From contig JBJXFX010000049.1 in NCBI GenBank assembly GCA_046152925.1, positions 1 to 54,412 on the forward strand: a stretch of DNA of 54,412 nt, written 5' to 3'. Shown here in pieces: positions 1 to 8,470 of this stretch (position 1 is the first letter of the stretch; each line of letters begins with the position of its first letter). The position numbers and the translations under genes were made by a program. The notes beneath the pieces are model-generated. The model was not told the DNA's origin and searched no databases. It was given only the letters and a program-made list of their open reading frames with translations. The DNA is from CAMAUF01 sp046152925. Its GTDB lineage: Bacteria; Chloroflexota; Dehalococcoidia; Tepidiformales; Tepidiformaceae.

Positions 1-663
1 TTGGCGCTGGACCTCGACGACACGCTCGTCGATTGGCCGGCTGCCATCGATGCCGCGACTTGGCGGGCGCTGGCTGTCGTGGGGCTCCCGCGCGACGTCT
101 TGGCCTTTCGCAGCCTTTGGGAAGAGATACGGGAGTACACCTGGCGGGTGCGAGCGGGCCGAGTGATGGATCGGGCGCATTGGCGGCTCATGTACGAGCC
201 GCAGGTGCCCTGGGAGCGGGCGTTCCCGGATTGGACCAAGTCGATGCGGGGCGCTGCCGTTCGCGCCTTCCGGGAGGCGCTCCAGCCGGGGCTCTTCGCC
301 GACGCCCTCCCCGCGCTCGACGCGCTTCGCGGCCAGAAGCTAGCCATCCTTTCGAACAACCCGGCAGCCAAGGTCGCCGTCCAACGCCTTGGGCTGGGAG
401 GGCGGTTCGCGGCCGTGGTCCACCCCGATGACCCATTCCGGAAGCCGCACCGCGAGGCGTTTGCGATGACGGCGTCCGCGCTCGGGGTCGACCTCGCGGG
501 GCTCGCCCATTGCGGCGATAGCCTCGCGATGGACGTGGAGGGCGCGCTCGCGGCGGGCGTCGGCCAAGTGGTCTGGGTCGACCGCTGGGACCGCGCTGGC
601 GACGCGTCGCCCGGCGCTGAGCGCGTGACCAGTTTGGCGGGCCTGGCGGCGCTCCTCGCCTGA
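1..663 (+). CDS. HAD-superfamily hydrolase, 5' end cut by window
   Basis: Haloacid-dehalogenase-fold phosphatase-like hydrolase, about 220 residues visible. Motif I is DLDDTLV at residues 4-10 (nucleophile and acid/base Asp), motif II is the Ser of LAILSNN near residue 117, the motif III Lys lies in FRKPHREAF, and motif IV is HCGDSLAMDVEGA, so all four catalytic motifs are intact. The reading frame is open to the first base and motif I sits almost at the N-terminus, so a few N-terminal residues and the true start lie upstream of the window. The substrate cannot be read from the sequence; phosphoglycolate-phosphatase-like or nucleotidase activity is possible. It is followed 39 nt later by a tyrosine phosphatase on the same strand. 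Confidence 0.85.
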   Translation: MALDLDDTLVDWPAAIDAATWRALAVVGLPRDVLAFRSLWEEIREYTWRVRAGRVMDRAHWRLMYEPQVPWERAFPDWTKSMRGAAVRAFREALQPGLFADALPALDALRGQKLAILSNNPAAKVAVQRLGLGGRFAAVVHPDDPFRKPHREAFAMTASALGVDLAGLAHCGDSLAMDVEGALAAGVGQVVWVDRWDRAGDASPGAERVTSLAGLAALLA

Positions 664-702
664 TGGTGCGTTAACCTGCGTTTCATCCACGGGCGAGACT
701 CT

Positions 703-1455
703 ATGGACATGCAACAACAGACGATGACCCGGCCCCGCATCCTCCCGCTGGAGGGCGCGCCCAACGTGCGCCATCTTGGCGGTTACGCCACCCGCTATGG
801 CCGCTCGACGGGCGCCCACATTGTGCGCAGCTCCAGCCTTCATCGCCTTGGCAGCGATGGGCTGGGCGTGCTCACGAGTTGGGGGATCCGGACAGTCGTT
901 GACCTTCGCTCTGAGGGGGAGCGGAACGAGTTCCCGACGCCGGACATCGCGCCATTGGGGATCGAACGGATAGTGGCGGCCGTGTTCGAGCACGACGCAT
1001 CGCCCCCGGCCCTGGCTCCCGAATTCCCGGGCTTCGCACCGATTTACCAGACGTTCTTGGAGACCGGACGCGATGCGTACCGGTCGGTGATTGAAACGCT
1101 GGCGACCACGTCGGGCGGCTTCTTGTACCACTGCGCGGTCGGGAAGGACAGGACCGGTGTCGCGACTGCCCTGCTCCTCGACCTGGTCGGCGTCGCCGAC
1201 GAGACCATCGTGGAGGATTACTCGCAGTCCGGTGGCTTGCTGGCCGAGATGCTGCCGCAGTGGGAAGAAGCGATGCGGGGCCGTGGCCTCGATGCCTCGC
1301 GGGCCGCAGCGCTGATGGCCTCGCCCCGTGAGGACATGGTGGCGACCATCGCGCATTTGCGCGACCGCTACGGCGACGCGGAGGGCTACTTCCTCGAGGC
1401 CGGCGTCTCGGTCGGCACGATTGAAACGGCGCGCGAGCGGTTGGTCGACGGTTAG
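703..1455 (+). CDS. Tyrosine-protein phosphatase (Y_phosphatase3 type)
   Basis: Cytosolic protein-tyrosine/serine phosphatase of about 250 residues. The N-terminal NVRHLGGY element (21-28) and the P-loop HCAVGKDRTG (143-152, nucleophile Cys144, Arg150) are the hallmarks of the family that includes MptpB-like and inositol-phosphatase-like enzymes; LysAsp after the loop Gly (GKDRTG) favours the Y_phosphatase3 group, which can act on phosphotyrosine or phosphoinositides. The start is the first ATG of the frame; upstream GGGCGAG is only a weak ribosome site, and an internal ATG at residue 8 is an alternative. The gene ends tail to tail with the GNAT gene, with the last 4 bp overlapping. Confidence 0.88.
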   Translation: MDMQQQTMTRPRILPLEGAPNVRHLGGYATRYGRSTGAHIVRSSSLHRLGSDGLGVLTSWGIRTVVDLRSEGERNEFPTPDIAPLGIERIVAAVFEHDASPPALAPEFPGFAPIYQTFLETGRDAYRSVIETLATTSGGFLYHCAVGKDRTGVATALLLDLVGVADETIVEDYSQSGGLLAEMLPQWEEAMRGRGLDASRAAALMASPREDMVATIAHLRDRYGDAEGYFLEAGVSVGTIETARERLVDG

Positions 1456-1907
1456 GCAGGCTCCCAGCGCATCTGCCAATGCGTCGGCGATTCGCCCGTC
1501 ACGCCGAATGCGAGGCGTCGGTAGAGTTCGATGGCTGGGTTCGCTTTCAGGACTTGGAGTTCGATGGGGACGGCGCGGCGTCGAGCGGCGGACTGCAGTT
1601 CCGCGATGATGGCGCTGCCGATGCCGCGGCGCTGAAAGCCCGGCGCGAGCTGGATGTTTTGGAGGTAGACCGTGGTGAAACGGTCGTCGACCTCAAGCAG
1701 CCCGGCCGCCTCGCCTCCGATGTCGATGACCTGGAGGAGGCCGCGTTCGAGCCGCGCATGCATGAACTCCCGCTGCACGGCGTCGTCCCAGGGCCCCCAG
1801 GTGGCCTCAATGTAGGCGCCCATCGAAGCGCGCCCGATTGCGTACAACGCTTCGAATTCGTCGAGCTGCGGGGGCCGGAGACGGTATGGCTGGCCGGCGT
1901 CGCTCAC
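1452..1907 (-). CDS. GNAT family N-acetyltransferase
   Basis: Small acetyltransferase of 151 residues. The acetyl-CoA pyrophosphate-binding motif A is FQRRGIGSAI (91-100), preceded by the hydrophobic strand YLQNIQLAPG, and the C-terminal part has the usual ANPAIELYRRLAF segment. It starts at GTG, and an AGGAAGAAC ribosome site lies inside the end of the DAHP synthase gene 9 nt upstream, so the two are probably cotranscribed and translationally coupled. The substrate is unknown; amino-group acetylation of a small molecule or protein N-terminus are both possible. Confidence 0.85.
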   Translation of the reverse strand: MSDAGQPYRLRPPQLDEFEALYAIGRASMGAYIEATWGPWDDAVQREFMHARLERGLLQVIDIGGEAAGLLEVDDRFTTVYLQNIQLAPGFQRRGIGSAIIAELQSAARRRAVPIELQVLKANPAIELYRRLAFGVTGESPTHWQMRWEPA

Positions 1908-1916
1908 ACGTTCTTC

Positions 1917-3026
1917 CTACTCCTCCAGCTTGAGGCGGCGCTCCCGGACGGCGGCGGCGAGCTCCCGGACGATCGCTTCTGTGTCGTCCCAGCCGACGCA
2001 GGCGTCGGTGATCGAGACGCCGTAGGCCAGCGGTTTGCCGGGGACCAGGTCCTGGCGCCCTTCGTTCAGATGGCTCTCGACCATCACGCCCATGATCCGC
2101 TGGTCGCCTTCGGCAACCTGACGGGCGACATCGTGGGAGACATCGACCTGCTTCTTGAATTGCTTCGACGAGTTCGCGTGCGAGAAGTCGACCATCACGC
2201 GCTGGGCGAGGCCGGCCGTGGCAAGGTCGGAGCAGGCAGCGTCGACGCTGGCCGCGTCGTAGTTCGGGGCCTTGCCGCCACGGAGGATGACGTGGCAGTC
2301 CTCGTTGCCGTCGGTCGATACGATCGCCGAGTGCCCGCCCTTGGTGACGGAGAGGAAATGGTGCGGGGCGGAGGCCGCCTTAATCGCGTCCACGGCGATC
2401 TTGACGTTGCCGTCGGTCCCGTTTTTGAAGCCCACCGGACAGGAGAGGCCCGAGGCGAGTTGCCGGTGGGACTGGCTCTCAGTCGTGCGCGCGCCGATGG
2501 CGCCCCAGGCGATGAGGTCCGCGATGTACTGCGGCGAAATCATGTCGAGGTACTCGGTGCCGGCGGGCAAGCCAAGTTCGTTGATCTCGAGGAGCAGTTG
2601 GCGCGCCTTCCGCAGGCCGGTGTTGATGTCGAAGCTGTCGTCGAGATTGGGGTCGTTGATGTACCCCTTCCAGCCGACGGTCGTGCGCGGCTTTTCGAAG
2701 TACACGCGCATCACGACTTCGAGGTCCGCGGCAAGCTCTTCGCGCAGCGCGACAAGGCGCCGCGCGTATTCCATCGCGGCGTCATGGTCGTGGATTGAGC
2801 AGGGACCGACGACGACGACGAGGCGCTCGTCCGCGCCGTGCAAGATCGCGTGGATCGCGGCGCGCGAATGAAAGGTCGTCTCCGCAGCAAGCCCGGTGCA
2901 AGGAAACTCGCGCATGAGGTGGGCCGGCGGGGAGAGCTCCTTGATTTCGCGGATCCGGACATCGTCCGTGGCGTGGGGCGTGGTTGAAGGCGGATTCGCG
3001 GCGACGACTTGCAGCGGCGTGCTCAT
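1917..3026 (-). CDS. aroG: 3-deoxy-7-phosphoheptulonate (DAHP) synthase, class I alpha
   Basis: First enzyme of the shikimate pathway, condensing phosphoenolpyruvate and erythrose 4-phosphate. The 369-residue product has the class I-alpha (AroF/G/H) signature: GPCSIHD (74-80), EKPRTTVGWKG (111-121), GARTTESQ (178-185) and GFKNGTDG (199-206). These cover the metal and PEP ligands and the family's length is matched. I chose the ATG at 3026 because AGGAGA precedes it at good spacing and the longer open frame has no homologous character. Class I-alpha enzymes are usually feedback-inhibited by an aromatic amino acid; which one cannot be told here. No other shikimate gene is adjacent. A GTGAG-N9-CTCAC palindrome lies 67 nt upstream. 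Confidence 0.96.
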   Translation of the reverse strand: MSTPLQVVAANPPSTTPHATDDVRIREIKELSPPAHLMREFPCTGLAAETTFHSRAAIHAILHGADERLVVVVGPCSIHDHDAAMEYARRLVALREELAADLEVVMRVYFEKPRTTVGWKGYINDPNLDDSFDINTGLRKARQLLLEINELGLPAGTEYLDMISPQYIADLIAWGAIGARTTESQSHRQLASGLSCPVGFKNGTDGNVKIAVDAIKAASAPHHFLSVTKGGHSAIVSTDGNEDCHVILRGGKAPNYDAASVDAACSDLATAGLAQRVMVDFSHANSSKQFKKQVDVSHDVARQVAEGDQRIMGVMVESHLNEGRQDLVPGKPLAYGVSITDACVGWDDTEAIVRELAAAVRERRLKLEE

Positions 3027-3093
3027 AGGGGTCTCTCCTGGCGCCCGCCGGCACGACGGTCGTCGGGCCTTGGTGGACGGGTCGCGGTTATGT

Positions 3094-3112
3094 GTGAGCT
3101 TTGTATTCTCAC
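3094..3112. promoter_or_regulatory. GTGAG-N9-CTCAC palindrome upstream of DAHP synthase
   Basis: A perfect 5-bp inverted repeat with a 9-bp AT-rich centre sits in the gap between the LLM oxidoreductase and the DAHP synthase start. Position and symmetry fit a transcription-factor operator for aroG, but no clear -35/-10 pair overlaps it and no regulator gene is nearby. Confidence 0.3.
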
Positions 3113-3145
3113 GCCGCCAGGAGCTATGGGCGACTGTTGCCGCGG

Positions 3146-4267
3146 CTAGGCGTGGACGGTGTCGAAGCTCTTCACGCTCTCGAGACAGGCGTCCGCGAAG
3201 AGTTGCATGCTCGCGAGGGCCTTCTCCTGCGGGATGGCGCCGTACTTGAAGACGAGGACGAACTCTTCGGCATCGACGATGTCCCGGATGCGGCGGAGCT
3301 TGTCGATGCACATCTGGGGCGTGCCCCAGACCTGTGAGTTCGTGAAGCCGTCGCGGGCGAGGTCGGGGTCGACGCGGAGCGAGGCTTCGGACATCTGGGC
3401 GTAGTGTTCGTAGCCCTTCGTCTGCTTGAAGTGCTCTGGGTCGTCGAATTCGTAGTGGCGGCGGGCGCTGTCGCTGTAGTTGCCCATGTAGAGGCGCGCG
3501 TCTTCCCAGGCGACTTCGGGGTCCTGATGGCAGTAGACCCAGACGGCGACGATCGGCTTCATCGCGGTCCAGCCGTTATCGGCGCGCACCTTGTTGAAGC
3601 CCCGCATGTCCTCGGCATACTCCTCCCAGGACTTCTGGGGGATGAAGAGCGCGCCAAGGCCGCTGCCGGCGGCCATTGGCATCGACGAGGGGGTGCCCCA
3701 GGCGCAGTACATCCGGTCCGTGAGGGTCTCTGAGCGCGGTTGAGGGCGGAGGCTCGTCGGCGGGATCTGGTAATGCTTGCCTTCGAAGGAGAAACGCTCG
3801 TCGGTGAGCGCGGAGCGGACGACGGCGAGCGCCTCGAGGAAGCGCTCGCGGGATTCACCCATCGGGACGCGGAGGCTTTCGAATTCGACCCGGCCCGCCC
3901 CTCGCCCAAATCCGAGCGTGAGCTTTCGGCCCATGAGCATGTTGTCGAGCATCGCGATCTTCTCAGCGGTCTGCACGGGGTCGTGCCAGGGGAGGACGAT
4001 GACCATCGTGCCGAAGTCGATCCGCGAAGTCTTGCCGGCGAAGTAGGAGAGCATCTGGGTGGGGTCGGGGACCATGGTGTAGGGCGTGAAGTGGTGCTCG
4101 ACGGTCCAGAGCGAGTCGAAGCCGAGAGGTTCGACTTGTGAGCCGATGGCGATCTCTTCTTCGTAGCACTTCCAGTCGGGCGTCCCCATGGGCTCGCCCC
4201 ATTCGCCGGACTGGTAGCGGTCCCAGTCGTTGTAGTTCTGGCTAAAGAGGGTGACGCCGACGCGCAT
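3146..4267 (-). CDS. LLM class flavin-dependent oxidoreductase (luciferase-like)
   Basis: Luciferase-like monooxygenase-fold enzyme of 373 residues, probably using FMN or F420. The TIM-barrel features visible are the N-terminal VGVTLFSQNY strand, the LGFDSLWTVEHHF segment (about 47-59), IDFGTMVIVLPWHDPVQTAEKIAMLD with the family's His-Pro region, and LTLGFGRGAGRVEFE near residue 135, followed by the variable loop and FTNSQVWGTPQMCIDKLRRI near the C-terminus. The ATG has a GGAG 7 nt upstream. Such enzymes oxidise or desaturate small organic molecules; the substrate is not inferable. The gene precedes aroG in the same direction but is separated by a 119-nt gap with its own putative operator. 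Confidence 0.9.
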   Translation of the reverse strand: MRVGVTLFSQNYNDWDRYQSGEWGEPMGTPDWKCYEEEIAIGSQVEPLGFDSLWTVEHHFTPYTMVPDPTQMLSYFAGKTSRIDFGTMVIVLPWHDPVQTAEKIAMLDNMLMGRKLTLGFGRGAGRVEFESLRVPMGESRERFLEALAVVRSALTDERFSFEGKHYQIPPTSLRPQPRSETLTDRMYCAWGTPSSMPMAAGSGLGALFIPQKSWEEYAEDMRGFNKVRADNGWTAMKPIVAVWVYCHQDPEVAWEDARLYMGNYSDSARRHYEFDDPEHFKQTKGYEHYAQMSEASLRVDPDLARDGFTNSQVWGTPQMCIDKLRRIRDIVDAEEFVLVFKYGAIPQEKALASMQLFADACLESVKSFDTVHA

Positions 4268-4340
4268 CGCTTAGCTCCGTGGGCAGGGATGGTGGTGCGA
4301 GGACTGTATGGGGCGGGCCGCTCTCGGGCCACCAAACAGA

Positions 4341-4366
4341 AAGGGCCGGGGGTTAACCCGGCCCTT
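4341..4366 (-). terminator. Intrinsic terminator after first solute-binding protein
   Basis: A 10-bp perfect GC-rich stem (AAGGGCCGGG / CCCGGCCCTT) with a 6-nt loop lies 28 nt beyond the stop codon of the minus-strand binding protein; reading the minus strand, the stem is followed by TTTCTGTTT. On the plus strand it is followed by TTCTTG, so it may act in both directions. Confidence 0.75.
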
Positions 4367-4393
4367 TTCTTGAGGTTGGATGGCGCCAGCTTA

Positions 4394-6214
4394 TTAGCTG
4401 AGCCACATGTCCTGGACGCGGATTTCGTTCGCCGAGGCAGCGCCCCAAACGAACTCCTTGACCGGGAAGTTCTGGAGCTTGTCGCGGTAGGCCGCGTACT
4501 TGGTCTTCTGGACGGGCAGCGGGAGGACGGTCGCGAACTTCGTGAGGAGGAAGTCCTGGAGGGTGTCCATCTTCTGCTTGCGCGCGGCCTTGTTGGCTTC
4601 GCGGGCCTGGGCGTCGTAGAGGTCCTGGACCTGCTTGGCGAGCGCGGCGGTCTCGGGGTTCTTCGAATCGAGCTTGAGGTTCGGGAAGACGCCGCCGAAG
4701 CCGCTCGGGACGTAGTGCGTGAGAGCGTTGTAGCTCGGGATCGTGTTGAGGGAGAGGTTGTAGGCGACGAAGAGGTCCCACTCCTTCTCCGGGGCCGTCG
4801 CGCGGGCGACGTAGGTGTTGCCGTCGACAACTTCGACGGGTGCATCGACGCCGAGGTTCTTCTTCAGTTCCTCAGCGAGGAACTGCGACGCCTGGACGAA
4901 CAGCGGGATGCCCGAGTTCGTGGTGAACTTGATCTTGCCGTTGAACTTGGCGGGGCCGCCGCCGGCTTCCCAAAGTTCCTTCGCCTTCTTCGGGTCGAAC
5001 TTCTGCATGTCCTTGAGCTTTTGCTGCGAGTAGGTGAGCTCGCCGAAGCCATTGGACACGGGGCCAGTGTAGACGCCGTCACCGAGATAGAGGGTCTTGA
5101 TGAAGCGCTCGCGGTCGATTGCGAGCGAGACGGCCTCGCGGAGGCGCGGGTCGGTCCACTTCACGTTGTCGAAGGCGACGATCAGGTGGTCGACGGTGTC
5201 GGCCTCGGCCACTTTCACGCCCGGCGACTTGCGCAGCTCTTCGGCCACGATCCGGTCAACGGGGACGAGCGACGTGCTGAGGATTTCGATCTCGCCAGCG
5301 AGGAAGGCAGCCTTGGCGGCGCCGGAGTCGGAGATGATCCGCTCTTCGATGGCGTCGAGGTAGGGGCCGTCAGCGAGATATGACGAGGCGGGGTTCGTCT
5401 TCTTGTGGTAGGTGGCGTTCCGCTCGAAGCGGGTGCCCGTGGACTCGCGCTTGACCATCTTGTATGGGCCAGAGCCGGCGTTGAGGACCTGGCGAAGGGT
5501 CTTGTCCGAAGAACCTTCGACGGCTTCCTTCGCAACGATCGCGAACTGGTAGTTGCCCATCGCGGCGATGTTGTCGGCGAAGGGGAAGGCCTGGGTGACC
5601 TTGATGGTCGACTTGTCAGGCGTCTCGAACTTAGCGCCGGCCGAGACGTCCATCCAGCCCCAGTTGATCTTGTTGAACTGGGAGCCGAGGTTCTTGAGGG
5701 CGTCTGGGTAGCGGCTCCAGCTATAGGCGAAGTCTTCGCTGGTCACTTCGCGGCCGTTGGCGACTTCCGCCTGGAAGTTGACGCCAGGGCGCACCTTGAA
5801 GACGAGCGTCGTCGGGTCGACCTGCTCGTACGAGACCGCGATGTCCATCAGGACTTCCTGGCTGGAGGCGCGGTAGGTGTGCGTGTGGCTGTAGGTCTTC
5901 GAGGTGTGGAGCGCGTAGGTGTTGGTGACGGCCGGGTCGAGGCCGACGTCAGGGACCGCCTTCACCAGGCGGAGTGTGCCACCGCGCTTACCGGCGGCTG
6001 CGGTGGTCGCCGCCGCTGTGCCAGTAGCTGCAGCGGTGCCGGTTGCGGCGCCGGTCGCAGCCGGGGTGCCGGCTGGCTCGTCGTCGTCGTCATCGTCGCC
6101 GCAACCGGCGAGGAACGCGGCTGAGCCGATCGCGGCGGTCGCTGATCCGGCGAGGAAGCGGCGGCGGGAGACCCCGTACCGCACCTTCCGGCTCCAATAG
6201 TTATCCTGTGACAT
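4394..6214 (-). CDS. ABC transporter solute-binding lipoprotein, family 5 (copy 1)
   Basis: Extracytoplasmic peptide/nickel-type binding protein (SBP_bac_5), 606 residues. The N-terminus carries a twin-arginine signal (SRRRFLAGSA) followed by a lipobox LAGC, so the protein is probably exported folded by Tat and lipid-anchored; a Gly-Asp-rich and then Ala/Thr-rich linker precedes the domain, which begins around GKRGGTLRLVKAVPD. ATG 6214 is preceded by GGAGG at 8 nt, which decides the start against the longer open frame. The protein is about 85% identical by eye to the next gene, so the pair is a recent tandem duplication. Differences cluster in the linker and in loops such as GDGVYTGPVSNGFGELTYSQQ-like segment near residue 395. 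It ends at a strong terminator. The ligand is unknown; oligopeptides or glycosides are both common for the family. Confidence 0.93.
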   Translation of the reverse strand: MSQDNYWSRKVRYGVSRRRFLAGSATAAIGSAAFLAGCGDDDDDDEPAGTPAATGAATGTAAATGTAAATTAAAGKRGGTLRLVKAVPDVGLDPAVTNTYALHTSKTYSHTHTYRASSQEVLMDIAVSYEQVDPTTLVFKVRPGVNFQAEVANGREVTSEDFAYSWSRYPDALKNLGSQFNKINWGWMDVSAGAKFETPDKSTIKVTQAFPFADNIAAMGNYQFAIVAKEAVEGSSDKTLRQVLNAGSGPYKMVKRESTGTRFERNATYHKKTNPASSYLADGPYLDAIEERIISDSGAAKAAFLAGEIEILSTSLVPVDRIVAEELRKSPGVKVAEADTVDHLIVAFDNVKWTDPRLREAVSLAIDRERFIKTLYLGDGVYTGPVSNGFGELTYSQQKLKDMQKFDPKKAKELWEAGGGPAKFNGKIKFTTNSGIPLFVQASQFLAEELKKNLGVDAPVEVVDGNTYVARATAPEKEWDLFVAYNLSLNTIPSYNALTHYVPSGFGGVFPNLKLDSKNPETAALAKQVQDLYDAQAREANKAARKQKMDTLQDFLLTKFATVLPLPVQKTKYAAYRDKLQNFPVKEFVWGAASANEIRVQDMWLS

Positions 6215-6334
6215 AACCTGATCCTCCCTGCGCCCCAGCCCCGGGCGAAATTCGCATACCTGGGACTGGCGTGAAGAAATGATGCCAGGGGTGGCGGTAA
6301 CCCACCAGTAGGCCTGGATGCGTGCGGGCAAGCA

Positions 6335-6362
6335 AAGGGCCGCCCGGGATCGGGCGGCCCTT
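6335..6362 (-). terminator. Hairpin terminator after second solute-binding protein
   Basis: A 12-bp perfect stem (AAGGGCCGCCCG / CGGGCGGCCCTT) with a GGAT loop lies 30 nt past the stop of copy 2. On the minus strand it is followed by only a short T-rich tail (TGCTTG), so termination may be partial and allow some read-through into copy 1. Confidence 0.65.
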
Positions 6363-6392
6363 CGGGAAGCGTCCAGCCGGCAAGCGACCTGC

Positions 6393-8231
6393 CTAGCTAA
6401 ACCACATGTCTTGGACACGGATCTCGTTGGCCGAGGCCGCGCCCCAGACGATTTCCTTGACGGGGAAGTTCTGGAGCTTGTCGCGGTAGGCCGCGTACTT
6501 GGTCTTTTGGACCGGCAGTGGGAGGACGGTCGCGAACTTCGTGAGGAGGAACTCCTGAAGCGTGTCCATCTTCTGCTTGCGCGCGGCCTTGTTCGTTTCG
6601 CGGGCCTGGGCGTCGTAGAGGTCTTGGACCTGCTTGGCGAGCGCCGCGGTCTCCGGGTTCGGGGAGTCGAGCTTGAGGTTCGGGAAGACGCCGCCGAAAC
6701 CGCTGGGCACGTAATGGGTGAGGGCGTTGTAGCTCGGGACGGTCGCGAGCGAAAGGTTCGAAGCGACGAAGAGGTCCCACTCCTTGGTGGAGGCGGTTGC
6801 GCGGGCGACGTAGGTGTTGACGTCGACCACTTCGACGGGGGCCTCGACGCCGAGGTTCTTCTTCAGTTCCTCAGCGAGGAACTGCGACATCTGGACTTGG
6901 AGGGGCGAGGCCGAGTTCGTGGTGAACTTGATCTTGCCGTTGAATTTCTGGTTGCCGCCGCCGGCTTCCCAGAGCTCCTTGGCCCGCTTGGGGTCGAGCT
7001 TCTGGTAGGTCTTGAGCTTCTCCTGGGACCAAGTGAGGTCGCCGAAGCCGTTGGACACCGGCGCGCCGAGCAGGCCATCGCCGAGGTAGATCGTCCTGAT
7101 GAGGCGCTCGCGGTCGATCGAGAGCGAGATGGCCTCGCGGAGGCGGGGGTCCGTCCACTTGACGTTGTCGAAGGCAAGGATGAGGTGGTCGACGGAATCT
7201 GCCTCGGCGATCTTGACGCCTGGAGCGCGCCGGAGCTCTTCCGCGACGACCTTGTCGACGGGGACGAGCGAGGTGCTGAGGATGTCGATCTCGCCAGCGA
7301 GGAAGGCAGCCTTGGCGGCGCCGGAGTCGGAGATGATCCGCTCCTCAATGGCGTCGATGAAGGGGCCGTCGGCGAGGTAGGTGGGCGACGGGTTGGTCTT
7401 CTTGTGGTAGGTGGGGTTTCGCTCGAAGCGCGTGCCGGTCGTTTCACGCTTGACCATCTTGTAGGGGCCGGAGCCAGCGTTGAGGACCTGGCGAAGGGTC
7501 TTGTCGTTGGAGCCTTCGACGACTTCCTTGGCGACGATCGCGAACTGGTAGTTACCCATCGCGGCGATGTTGTCGGCGAAGGGGAACGCCTGGGTGATTT
7601 TGATGGTGGACTTGTCGGGTGTCTCGAACTTAGCGCCAGCGGAGATGTCCATCCAGCCCCAGTTGATCTTGTTGAACTGGGAGCCGAGGTTCTTGAGGGC
7701 GTCGGGGTAGCGGCTCCAGCTATAGGCGAGGTCCTCGCTGGTGACTTCGCGGCCGTTCGCGACTTCGGCCTGGAAGTTGACTCCGGGCCGGATCTTGAAG
7801 ATGAGCGTGGTTGGGTCGGTCTGTTCCAGCGACACGGTCGCATCGAAGAGCACCTCCTGGGTGGAGGCGCGATAGGTGTGCGTGTGGCTGTAGGTCTTAG
7901 AGGTGTGCAGCGCATAGGTGTTGGTGACGGCGGGGTCGAGGCCGACATCGGGCGCGGCTTTCACGAAACGGATCGTGCCGCCGCGCTTGCCAGCGACTTG
8001 GGTCGCGGCTGCTGTGCCGCTGGCCGCCGCGGTGCCGCTGGCCGCCGCGGTGCCGGAGGCGGCAGCAGTGCCGGTGGCGGCAGGCGTGCTTGATGGCTCG
8101 TCATCATCGTCGTCGCCGCAGCCGGCGAGGAAGGCGGCGGAGCCGATGGCAGCCGTCGCGGACCCAGCGAGGAAACGGCGCCGGGAAACCCCGGAGCGGT
8201 ACTTGCGGGCCCAGTAGTTGTCTTGGGTCAT
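6393..8231 (-). CDS. ABC transporter solute-binding lipoprotein, family 5 (copy 2)
   Basis: Paralogue of copy 1, 612 residues, with the same architecture: Tat motif SRRRFLAGSA, lipobox LAGC, an Asp-rich stretch, a low-complexity linker made of repeated TAAASG units (about residues 48-72), then the family-5 binding domain. The linker repeat is the main length difference between the copies. The start is the ATG at 8231, which aligns exactly with copy 1. The gene is divergent from the permease pair, which makes it the likely cognate binding protein, with copy 1 as a second specificity. Substitutions relative to copy 1 in otherwise conserved loops (for example GDGLLGAPVSNGFGDLTW) suggest that the two bind different ligands. 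Confidence 0.93.
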   Translation of the reverse strand: MTQDNYWARKYRSGVSRRRFLAGSATAAIGSAAFLAGCGDDDDDEPSSTPAATGTAAASGTAAASGTAAASGTAAATQVAGKRGGTIRFVKAAPDVGLDPAVTNTYALHTSKTYSHTHTYRASTQEVLFDATVSLEQTDPTTLIFKIRPGVNFQAEVANGREVTSEDLAYSWSRYPDALKNLGSQFNKINWGWMDISAGAKFETPDKSTIKITQAFPFADNIAAMGNYQFAIVAKEVVEGSNDKTLRQVLNAGSGPYKMVKRETTGTRFERNPTYHKKTNPSPTYLADGPFIDAIEERIISDSGAAKAAFLAGEIDILSTSLVPVDKVVAEELRRAPGVKIAEADSVDHLILAFDNVKWTDPRLREAISLSIDRERLIRTIYLGDGLLGAPVSNGFGDLTWSQEKLKTYQKLDPKRAKELWEAGGGNQKFNGKIKFTTNSASPLQVQMSQFLAEELKKNLGVEAPVEVVDVNTYVARATASTKEWDLFVASNLSLATVPSYNALTHYVPSGFGGVFPNLKLDSPNPETAALAKQVQDLYDAQARETNKAARKQKMDTLQEFLLTKFATVLPLPVQKTKYAAYRDKLQNFPVKEIVWGAASANEIRVQDMWFS

Positions 8232-8388
8232 GTGTTCTTCTGTCCTTAGGCGAGCTGTCCGGCGGCCCGGCACGGGCGCGGTATCGTCGTGAAACGATTG
8301 AGGCCGCGCAAGTGCCGATCGCCACCGGCGATCCCTGCATTATGGGGCCTTGTGCCGCTGTGGGTTGAACATCCAGCCAAGTCGGACG

Positions 8389-8417
8389 TTGCAGATGATC
8401 GCCGGAGTCACTAATGT
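8389..8417 (+). promoter_or_regulatory. Promoter for the permease operon
   Basis: TTGCAG (8389-8394), a 17-nt spacer and TAATGT (8412-8417) form a good sigma-70 type promoter. Transcription would start near 8424, giving a leader of about 47 nt before the first permease. The 239-bp divergent region holds nothing else that I recognise. Confidence 0.6.
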
Positions 8418-8470
8418 CTCACCGATGCGCACGGCGGCGACGCCGGGTGCGTTGGGGGGTGGGACAAACT

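Noticed and set aside
340..1479. Minus-strand frame of 379 codons opposite the HAD and phosphatase genes
   Set aside because: Both plus-strand genes have complete catalytic motifs; the opposite frame has none and no ribosome site.
6318..8093. Plus-strand frame of 591 codons opposite the second solute-binding protein, and a similar one opposite the first
   Set aside because: It is antisense to a protein with intact Tat, lipobox and family-5 features; the translation is Glu/Val/Asp/Gly-rich shadow sequence produced by GC-rich codon bias, with no domain or ribosome site.
8020..8100. Short repeats as a CRISPR array
   Set aside because: The repeats are contiguous, in frame and encode an Ala-rich linker; there are no spacers or cas genes.
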